From assembly GCA_964450355.1 (NCBI GenBank), contig CAYVDH010000049.1, positions 1 through 20,422 on the forward strand: a stretch of 20,422 bases of DNA, read 5' to 3'. Every line of letters begins with the position of its first letter. Positions within the stretch are counted from its first letter, which is position 1. Of the stretch, positions 14,909 to 20,422 are shown piece after piece. The stretch is from CAYVDH01 sp964450355. Lineage in GTDB: Bacteria; Bacteroidota; Bacteroidia; NS11-12g; UBA955. The position numbers and the translations under genes were made by a program. The notes beneath the pieces are model-generated. The model was not told the origin of the DNA. It made no database searches and saw only the letters and a list, made by a program, of their open reading frames with translations.

Positions 14909-17029
14909 TTACTTTATAACTTGAAATGGTATAACACGCTTTGTGTCTTGGTTTGTTATGATTAAGTAATAAATCCCTGCTTCTAAATGCATCATTTCGA
15001 TGGTATTGTCACCTTGGTTTATGTTTCCTTTTGACAATTGCTTTCCCAATCTATCTATTACAGTATAGTTTGCATCGTAATAACTTTGAATGGTAAATTT
15101 ACCATTGTTAGGATTTGGAAATGCTGATAGATAATCAACGATTTGAGATGCATGAATTCCTAATGTATTTACTTGAACACATGCCGATGTATCAGTGCAA
15201 TTGTTTTTATAAATGACAACGGCATAAGCCCCATTTTTAGTAGCTGTATATAAGGCATTAGTTGCGCCAACTATAACTGTATTAGATGGGCAAGTTATCC
15301 ATTGATACGAAGCTCCAGATTCATTGGCAGTTAACGATTCGTTGTTTTGAGTAATGCTAGGGTCTATTTTGGTTAAATTAAGATTGGTAGTTGATATAGA
15401 ATCACACCCATTGTAAGTTGTAAAGGTTTTAGAATAATTGCCAGATTGCAATTGCCAAACACCATGTACCAAAGCTGAATCGCAAGCCGATAAGTTAAAG
15501 TTTGTTTTTTTACTATAATGAATAACTATGTTAAATCTATTGGTAGAATCACATCCGTGTTTGTTCTTGAATTTTTCGATAAAAACACCTGTTTGTTTAT
15601 ATACTGTACCTTTTTGAGACACAAAACTATCACAAGTTGTAACATTAAAGCTTAAACTATCGGGTTCATGGATGGTTAAATTGATATACAATAAAGAATC
15701 GCAACCATTGGCGTTTTTAAACGTATCTATGTATATACCGCTTTGGTAATGCCATTTTCCTTTAGGAGAAAGATACGAATTACAAGCAGAAACAGTATCC
15801 AAAGTGGCAGTTGTTTTATACACTGTTAGATTGATTGTATGAATTGAGTCGCAACCGTTTTTAGCTTTGTTATTTAAGGTAATTATTTGACTGTTATAAT
15901 AAGTTGTATTGCCTATTTTAAAGGAATCACATGCTGTTTTATTTTCTTGTGTTTTTACTGAATTTAATATTTTTACGTTCATTATGACAATGGAGTCACA
16001 GCCTTTGCTTGTTCCTCCAAAAAAGGTGTCGCGTACTGTGCTGGTTTGTTTTACTTTTATTCCTTTATAGGATATAAAAGAATCGCAAGCTACTATATTT
16101 AAAGAATTGTATTTTCTTCCAATAGTTATTTTATATGTAATGATGCTATCACAACCCGCATAATTACTTATAGTTTCTGTATATGTACCAGAAAAACCAT
16201 AAGTGTTATTTTGTTTGCTTGTATAACTATTACAATCAAAAATAGTTAAGGTAGAATCAGAATTTCCACCGCTTAATTTTGGTCCAGTAATCCAATTACT
16301 TGATGTTCCGCTTAATCCAAAATTGGTGAGTGTTCCATTATTGCCGCTGCTGGTATAGTCTTTAGCCGTTTTTTTAAAATTATTGGAAGAATTTGGTGTG
16401 CCTTCATTCAATTTGTAATAAGCAACTAAACCAGAAGGCAATGTGCCACACAGTTCTTTATTCATGTCTGCAATTATTTGGCTTTGAGTTTTAGCAAAAT
16501 TGTAAAATCTTACTTCGTCTATATCGCCTGTAAAATTGTTTATATTATCTACCCGCATGCCTATTCTGAAATTGATAGAATTAGAGGTGTTTATGTTGGT
16601 AGTTAAATTGCCAGCAGTATCCAATACCCCATCTACATAAAGGCTGTAATTTAAATTTGCCGTAGGGTCATATACTGCAGCAACATGATGCCAAATGCCA
16701 TCATTTACTACTGTTTGACCACTTAAACCCATGCCTTGAATTTCAATTCTAGGTGCATTGCCCCACAAAAGATTCAATGTAAATCGAGCGCCAGTACTTG
16801 CAGCACCATAATCGGCAATAACTTGTTGTACACCACTGTTTGAAGGAACACAATTAGCTGTAGTTCTAATCCAAGCCTCTACAGTTCGAGCAGAAGCGCC
16901 CGATATACCCGAATAAGTGGTTTGAACATAATCATTGGAACCATCAAAGTTTAATCCTATTTTTTGAGAATACACATTGGTGCACAAGGAGGAAAATAGG
17001 GCTAAAAACGTTGTAAATCTGTATTTCAT
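14909..17029 (-). CDS. Secreted LamG protein with six Cys-Asp-Ser repeats and a T9SS sorting domain
   Basis: A 706-aa cell-surface or secreted protein. Order: signal peptide 1-21 (ending VYSQ); laminin-G/concanavalin-like domain about 23-195 ('LNFDGSNDYVQT', 'RTVEAWIRT', 'GIWHHVAAVYD', 'YVDGVLDTAGN', 'GDIDEVRFYN'); a 'AYYKLNEG' linker; and six tandem repeats of about 50 residues. Each repeat carries a first Cys (C266, C315, C367, C416, C466, C516) and, 26-29 residues later, a 'GCDS' Cys (C293, C344, C393, C443, C493, C542). A short Ig-like segment follows ('SGASYQWITC' to 'CVQV', 572-620), then a type A T9SS C-terminal domain (about 634-706: 'AFPNPNNGKFTIQ', 'AGIYYLIITNQ', 'VIPFQVIK'). Export through T9SS is inferred, consistent with porT in this window. 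LamG proteins usually bind polysaccharide or mediate adhesion, and no catalytic site is seen. Confidence 0.93.
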   Translation of the reverse strand: MKYRFTTFLALFSSLCTNVYSQKIGLNFDGSNDYVQTTYSGISGASARTVEAWIRTTANCVPSNSGVQQVIADYGAASTGARFTLNLLWGNAPRIEIQGMGLSGQTVVNDGIWHHVAAVYDPTANLNYSLYVDGVLDTAGNLTTNINTSNSINFRIGMRVDNINNFTGDIDEVRFYNFAKTQSQIIADMNKELCGTLPSGLVAYYKLNEGTPNSSNNFKKTAKDYTSSGNNGTLTNFGLSGTSSNWITGPKLSGGNSDSTLTIFDCNSYTSKQNNTYGFSGTYTETISNYAGCDSIITYKITIGRKYNSLNIVACDSFISYKGIKVKQTSTVRDTFFGGTSKGCDSIVIMNVKILNSVKTQENKTACDSFKIGNTTYYNSQIITLNNKAKNGCDSIHTINLTVYKTTATLDTVSACNSYLSPKGKWHYQSGIYIDTFKNANGCDSLLYINLTIHEPDSLSFNVTTCDSFVSQKGTVYKQTGVFIEKFKNKHGCDSTNRFNIVIHYSKKTNFNLSACDSALVHGVWQLQSGNYSKTFTTYNGCDSISTTNLNLTKIDPSITQNNESLTANESGASYQWITCPSNTVIVGATNALYTATKNGAYAVVIYKNNCTDTSACVQVNTLGIHASQIVDYLSAFPNPNNGKFTIQSYYDANYTVIDRLGKQLSKGNINQGDNTIEMMHLEAGIYYLIITNQDTKRVIPFQVIK

Positions 17030-17137
17030 TTTGATTAATTATACTTAGTATTTTGAGGTTTAAGCAGTATTCATAATTGAAGAGTAATCTAAATAAATTA
17101 AGCCAATAAATGAATCATGTTTGAACCTTTATAAGTG

Positions 17138-17145
17138 CAAATATA
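17138..17145 (-). promoter_or_regulatory. -7 box of the LamG/T9SS protein gene
   Basis: On the - strand this reads TATATTTG, matching TAnnTTTG, and ends 108 nt upstream of the ATG at 17029. That implies a leader of about 100 nt. Confidence 0.45.
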
Positions 17146-17339
17146 ATTTAATTATTGAAGTTTTAAAGTCCATTGAATTTAAGGTATTTCATGTACTATG
17201 TTTATGTTGGAAATTGATGTTCATTTATGATTGTTAAAAAAAAATACCAATTTAGACTTTAAACAATAAGATTTTGATGGAAGAAGAAATAAAAAAATTA
17301 AAAATGGATAAATCCATTCAAACATCCAAGTTTTTTAAC

Positions 17340-17411
17340 CATAGCCCACGGTTTAAACCGTGGGCTATAAAATACGTTGAATTTAACAAAACCGTTTTAA
17401 CGGTTTAAAAA
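17340..17411. repeat. REP-like two-hairpin repeat, copy 2
   Basis: A 28-bp perfect palindrome (17341-17368, arm ATAGCCCACGGTTT) is followed by the same 'AATACGTTGAATTTAACA' linker and hairpin AAACCGTT-TT-AACGGTTT (17389-17406). It differs from copy 1 at one base (A for G at 17369), which shortens the palindrome by one pair. Same orientation as copy 1, 2.8 kb away. Confidence 0.85.
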
Positions 17412-17446
17412 TTAGAATATAAAATTTGTGTTTTTTTTCCTGTTGT

Positions 17447-17602
17447 TTGAACTCCAAAACAACCAAAAGGAGCAATCTTCAACAATTATTCTCCTTAAAT
17501 GATTTCGACAATCTTTACTCCAATCTAAACAACATTGTAACCAAACGTGTAATTCAAGATTACAAGTGGTATGTTGCCTTTTTTAAGTTTTTAATATCTT
17601 AA
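17447..17602 (+). CDS. Doubtful 51-codon ORF, possibly a gene remnant
   Basis: An open frame from TTG 17447 to TAA 17600-17602 gives a 51-aa peptide with a coding-like make-up (residues NLQQLFSLNDFDNLYSNLNN, then TKRVIQDYKWYVAFFKFLIS). It lies directly after REP-like copy 2. There is no promoter box or ATG and no family was recognised. It may be the tail of a vanished gene. Confidence 0.22.
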   Translation: MNSKTTKRSNLQQLFSLNDFDNLYSNLNNIVTKRVIQDYKWYVAFFKFLIS

Positions 17603-17739
17603 ATAGTTAATATTAGTTTTGTTTGATGCTCAAAAATTGAATTTTTTTTCTGACTTTTGTATCTATTAATACTATGATAACTGCCAGATTTTGCCTAAAT
17701 AAAAAAAGTAATTTTAAAGTCATCATTTATCAATTTGAA

Positions 17740-17747
17740 TAGATTTG
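17740..17747 (+). promoter_or_regulatory. -7 box of the UbiE-like methyltransferase gene
   Basis: TAGATTTG fits TAnnTTTG and ends 38 nt before the TTG start at 17786. Confidence 0.5.
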
Positions 17748-17785
17748 CAATTATAAAATCAAACAACTACATATAAAAAATTCAA

Positions 17786-18502
17786 TTGAAAACTAACATA
17801 TATAACCCAGACTATGTAAAGAGTTTATTCAATAGCATGAGTCATTCATATGAACGGATGAATTTAATTTTTTCATTTGGATTCACACAAATTTGGAGAA
17901 AATCAATGATTCATTGTATAACCAAACAACCAATTTTTGATCAATTAAATGTTATTGATTTAATGACAGGAATGGGAGAAACATGGAATTTGGCATACAA
18001 CTATTTTCCTAATTCCAATTTATCAGGAATTGATATTTCGGATGGTATGTTAAGCAAAGCAGAAAATAAAAATATAAAATTGTATAAAAATAAAATAAAA
18101 TTATATAATCAAGATGTCTTAAACAATGATATTCCATCAGAGTCTTTTGACATAGTTATTTGTGCATTTGGACTTAAAACATTTGATTTAAATCAGATAT
18201 CTAATTTAGCCATACAAGTTGAGAGAATACTTAAACCTGGAGGGAAATTCTCATTTATTGAAATTTCAAAACCCTCTAACTTTTTATTAAATGCATTCTA
18301 CAAATTTTATTTAGGAAAAATAACTCCAATCATCACTTGGATATTTATGGGTAATCCAAGTGAATATAAAATGCTTTGGAAGTACATAATAAACTTTAGC
18401 AATGCTAAAAATGCCACTGAGATTTTTAAAAATTCTGGATTAAAAGCAACTTACAAGTCATACTTCTATGGATGTGCAACAGGATTTAGTGGGGAAAAAT
18501 AA
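17786..18502 (+). CDS. Divergent UbiE-like SAM-dependent methyltransferase
   Basis: A 238-aa protein clearly related to UbiE/MenG, as shown by the N-terminus 'LFNSMSHSYERMNLIFSFGFTQIWRK', motif I region VIDLMTGMGE (56-65), 'GIDISDGML' (81-89), 'FGLKTF' and 'ILKPGGKFSFIEISKPS'. It departs from the menaquinone enzyme at 2726 where that enzyme is most conserved. The motif I glycines read TGMGE instead of TGTGD, and the second UbiE signature (YTYLPESVKHFP) is replaced by 'YKMLWKYIINFSNAKNA'. It probably methylates another small molecule, or has lost menaquinone specificity. The start is TTG, with no upstream ATG in frame and the UbiE-like helix beginning soon after. A -7 box is 38 nt upstream. 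The neighbours (small ORF, lipoprotein hydrolase) do not reveal a pathway. Confidence 0.85.
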   Translation: MKTNIYNPDYVKSLFNSMSHSYERMNLIFSFGFTQIWRKSMIHCITKQPIFDQLNVIDLMTGMGETWNLAYNYFPNSNLSGIDISDGMLSKAENKNIKLYKNKIKLYNQDVLNNDIPSESFDIVICAFGLKTFDLNQISNLAIQVERILKPGGKFSFIEISKPSNFLLNAFYKFYLGKITPIITWIFMGNPSEYKMLWKYIINFSNAKNATEIFKNSGLKATYKSYFYGCATGFSGEK

Positions 18503-18689
18503 AGAAAAACAATTCGTAATTTATGGTTTTAATTACTGGAACAACAAGCTTATATATGTCCTATTAAAAAAATCGTTTGAAGTTTTAATTCCATATTTTA
18601 GTCTTAATGCCCTTCTCTATTTCCCCTTCAATAGGTACTTAAACATAACCAGAAAAAATCAAAAATTACTTTTACAAAACAACAATTAA
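18468..18689 (+). CDS. Possible small membrane-associated ORF overlapping the methyltransferase end
   Basis: A 73-codon frame starting at an ATG inside the last codons of the methyltransferase gene (35-nt overlap) and ending 12 nt before the lipoprotein hydrolase gene. It has coding-like composition and a hydrophobic centre ('KLIYVLLKKSFEVLIPYFSL', 'NALLYFPFNRYLN'). It fills the only gap between the two neighbouring genes, so it could be a translationally coupled small protein. It could also be the tail of a decayed gene. No family was recognised. Confidence 0.38.
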   Translation: MDVQQDLVGKNKEKQFVIYGFNYWNNKLIYVLLKKSFEVLIPYFSLNALLYFPFNRYLNITRKNQKLLLQNNN

Positions 18690-18701
18690 AATATAAATAA
18701 A

Positions 18702-19751
18702 ATGAACGTTCAAAACAAGTTAATGATTCTATTACTAATTACTTTTACAATTTCATGCAATAAGGATGATGACAAATCAAATACAAGCACCTCAACTATT
18801 TCATTTACAAATTCACCTTTTGACCTACAAGGAATTAATGCAAAATTTGCAAAAGATATAGAATATGACAACAAAACAAGAACTCAATTTGATATTTGGA
18901 TACCAAATTCTAATACATCTACAGGTTTAGTAATCTATGTACATGGTGGAGGATTTACCAGTGGTGACAAGGATTTTGTATATTCAGTTCAATCAGGGGG
19001 TGCATGGGATTTTCCATCAGATATAAGATATTTACTTCAAAACAACATTGCTTTTGCTAGCATTCGTTACTCTTATTTAAATGCTACAGGAGAAACCGAA
19101 GGAGTGAAAAAACCAATGTCAGATGTAAGAAGGGCATTACATTATATAAGAAGTAGGTCAAGTGACTTTAACATAGATAAAAATAAAATCATATTAGCTG
19201 GAAATTCAGCGGGGGCTGGAACATCACTTTGGATTGCCTTTAACAATGATTTTGCAGATGCAAATAGTCTTGACCCTGTTTTAAGAGAATCAAGCAGAGT
19301 GAAAGGAGTAGTAGCAAGAGAAACTCAAGCTAGTTATGACATTGAAGACCGATGGGTAAAAGATATTTTCGTTGATTATGGTGTTACATGGTCTCAAATT
19401 CTGACCAATGAAACAGGCAACATTCAAAAAATTTATGGAGTTTCTTCAACAACTCAATATGAATCAACTGCAACAGACACATACAGAGATGAGGTAGATA
19501 TGCTGTCTTTAATGAGCTCAGATGATCCAGAAATATGGATTAATAACACTTTAAGGAACGTAGTCAACCCATACAACCCTTATAATGAAGACATCCCTTC
19601 TCACCACGCATTTCACGCTAGAGAGTTAAAAGAAAAAGCAGATGCTATTGGTTTAAAAAATATCACATATTACGGCAAAAATCCAATTCTTTTTTCAGAT
19701 CCAAGCAATGAAAATTGGACACAATTCTGCGTAAGAAAAATCAATGAATAA
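18702..19751 (+). CDS. Lipoprotein alpha/beta-hydrolase (carboxylesterase-like)
   Basis: A 349-aa exported enzyme. The lipoprotein signal 'MILLLITFTISC' has its lipidated Cys at 19, followed by NKDDDKSN, a typical acidic linker. The alpha/beta-hydrolase fold shows the oxyanion-hole motif HGGG (81-84) in 'VIYVHGGGFTSGDKDF', strand 'IAFASIRYSYLN', and the nucleophile elbow G-N-S169-A-G in 'IILAGNSAGAGTSLW'. The catalytic His is probably in 'PSHHAFHARELKEKADAIG' near the C-terminus. The acid residue was not assigned. This is the HGGG (hormone-sensitive lipase/carboxylesterase type) branch, likely acting on short-chain or aryl esters outside the cytoplasm. The substrate is not identifiable. It follows the methyltransferase unit in the same direction. 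Confidence 0.85.
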   Translation: MNVQNKLMILLLITFTISCNKDDDKSNTSTSTISFTNSPFDLQGINAKFAKDIEYDNKTRTQFDIWIPNSNTSTGLVIYVHGGGFTSGDKDFVYSVQSGGAWDFPSDIRYLLQNNIAFASIRYSYLNATGETEGVKKPMSDVRRALHYIRSRSSDFNIDKNKIILAGNSAGAGTSLWIAFNNDFADANSLDPVLRESSRVKGVVARETQASYDIEDRWVKDIFVDYGVTWSQILTNETGNIQKIYGVSSTTQYESTATDTYRDEVDMLSLMSSDDPEIWINNTLRNVVNPYNPYNEDIPSHHAFHARELKEKADAIGLKNITYYGKNPILFSDPSNENWTQFCVRKINE

Positions 19752-19806
19752 ACAGTTATTGCATTGTAATTAATGCGCCATACAATTAAAATACAAATTA
19801 AATATC

Positions 19807-20157
19807 TTGACAACAATTTTATATAGGCCCGTTGGCCCACTTGAGTTAGAATTAATTAAACAATCTGGTTGGACTAAATTCCCTCCTAGGTTGCCAGAAC
19901 AACCATTTTTTTACCCAGTAATGAATGAAGAATATGCAACACAAATAACTAGGGATTGGAATGTTCCAGCAGCAGGATCTGGATTTGTTACAAAGTTTGC
20001 AGTCAAAACTGAATATCTAAGTCGATATCAAGTTCAAAATGTTGGTGGGATAATGCACAATGAACTATGGGTACCTGCTGAGAAACTTGAAGAATTTAAT
20101 AATAACATTGTTGGGTTAATAGAAATGACTCAATCATTTTATGCAGTAGAAAAATAA
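19807..20157 (+). CDS. Small protein of the family often labelled 'ADP-ribosylation/crystallin J1'
   Basis: A 116-aa cytosolic protein. The sequence 'TILYRPVGPLELELIKQSGWTKFPPRLPEQPFFYPV' followed by 'NEEYATQITRDWNVPAAGSGFVTKF' and 'ELWVPAEKLEEFNNNIVGLIEM' matches, from memory, a compact family widely annotated as ADP-ribosylation/crystallin J1. That label is inherited, and no catalytic Asp triad of ADP-ribosylglycohydrolases is present in this short protein, so its real activity is uncertain. It starts with TTG at 19807, which fits the family N-terminus (M-T-T-x-L-Y-R-P). No -7 box was seen upstream, so it may be cotranscribed with the hydrolase 55 nt before it. Its length is complete for the family. 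Confidence 0.68.
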   Translation: MTTILYRPVGPLELELIKQSGWTKFPPRLPEQPFFYPVMNEEYATQITRDWNVPAAGSGFVTKFAVKTEYLSRYQVQNVGGIMHNELWVPAEKLEEFNNNIVGLIEMTQSFYAVEK

Positions 20158-20191
20158 TCTTTAATCATATCACCATTTAAAACTTGTAATA

Positions 20192-20254
20192 ATGGATAAT
20201 TTAATTCAAAATTCAACTAATGAATTTGATTATACAAAAAGAAATGGATTTTAA
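20192..20254 (+). CDS. Doubtful 20-codon peptide ORF
   Basis: ATG 20192 to TAA 20252-20254 encodes a 20-residue hydrophilic peptide (MDNLIQNSTNEFDYTKRNGF). It lies between two genes without a promoter box and may be chance or a remnant. Confidence 0.12.
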   Translation: MDNLIQNSTNEFDYTKRNGF

Positions 20255-20287
20255 AATATTTTCAAAATCGTTTTACAGCTTTAAAAT

Positions 20288-20422
20288 ATGTCAACAAAAA
20301 CAAGACATTTAGTTATTATTGGTTCAAACCTCATTTTAGTTGGTTTTATTTTTTTTGTTTTGTATCAAGAATACAATCGAGTTGGTAAATTTCAATGGGT
20401 AGATCCTCATGCCATTGAAGAT
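20288..20422 (+). CDS. N-terminal part of a membrane-anchored protein, cut by the window end
   Basis: An open frame from ATG 20288 runs 45 codons to the last base of the window. It begins MSTKTRHLV and has one clear membrane span (about residues 8-26, 'VIIGSNLILVGFIFFVLYQ') followed by a hydrophilic start of an outside domain ('EYNRVGKFQWVDPHAIED'). This looks like a single-span anchor or uncleaved signal. The family cannot be judged from this fragment. Confidence 0.55.
   Translation, partial: MSTKTRHLVIIGSNLILVGFIFFVLYQEYNRVGKFQWVDPHAIED

Larger units (their letters stand above)
17030..17785. other. Intergenic region upstream of both the LamG and methyltransferase genes
   Basis: A 756-nt region between divergent genes. 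It contains the LamG promoter box (17138-17145, - strand), REP-like copy 2 (17340-17411), a doubtful small ORF (17447-17602) and the methyltransferase promoter box (17740-17747). The rest is AT-rich with no other recognisable signal. Confidence 0.6.

Noticed and set aside
14538..17411. CRISPR array or compound transposon from the two palindromic repeats
   Set aside because: There are only two copies, 2.8 kb apart, with no spacers, no cas genes and no transposase gene between or beside them. REP-like repeats explain them better.

Overview
The window looks like a draft scaffold from a low-GC member of the Bacteroidota. Evidence: matches to the Bacteroidota -7 promoter box (TAnnTTTG) a short distance upstream of several genes, weak Shine-Dalgarno signals, secreted proteins ending their signal peptides in 'YSQ', a PorT-type type IX secretion (T9SS) component, and a large secreted protein with a T9SS C-terminal sorting domain. 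A run of exactly 100 Ns at 13717-13816 marks a scaffold join.

Left part (1-8390), conserved core. A signal-less substrate-binding-like protein converges on a monofunctional proline dehydrogenase. The ribosome-biogenesis GTPase EngB and the menaquinone methyltransferase UbiE/MenG diverge from back-to-back -7 boxes that touch each other. ubiE, porT, tgt and an LptF/LptG-type permease form one tightly packed + strand operon with overlaps of 28 and 1 nt and a gap of 8 nt. A separate promoter drives a WbpA/TviB-type nucleotide-sugar dehydrogenase and a small secreted hypothetical protein.

Middle part (8391-14908), accessory. It opens with a GC-rich, hairpin-rich element in an otherwise AT-rich spacer. 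Next come a DUF1016/YhcG-family nuclease gene broken by a small internal deletion, an unknown 124-aa protein, a lipoprotein serine hydrolase of the beta-lactamase/class C fold, a small membrane protein and a Cys-rich 324-aa unknown. Three related pieces of a lipoprotein gene are scattered here. Piece A (11497-11851) has the same leader and signal peptide as the complete gene but a different, frameshifted body. Piece B (13655-14483) is the complete gene, interrupted only by the N run. Piece C (14689-14858) is an internal fragment. Deleting the Ns from B gives a perfect reading frame, so the gap is probably an artefact of the A/B repeat.

Right part (14909-20422), accessory. A 706-aa LamG protein with six roughly 50-residue Cys-Asp-Ser repeats and a T9SS sorting domain lies on the - strand. 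Two nearly identical copies of a two-hairpin REP-like repeat bracket it. Beyond it are a divergent UbiE-like methyltransferase, a possible coupled small ORF, a lipoprotein alpha/beta-hydrolase, a small protein of the family often labelled 'ADP-ribosylation/crystallin J1', and the start of a membrane protein cut by the window edge. PorT in the core is consistent with the cell exporting the LamG protein through T9SS. No rRNA, tRNA, CRISPR array or transposase gene is visible.
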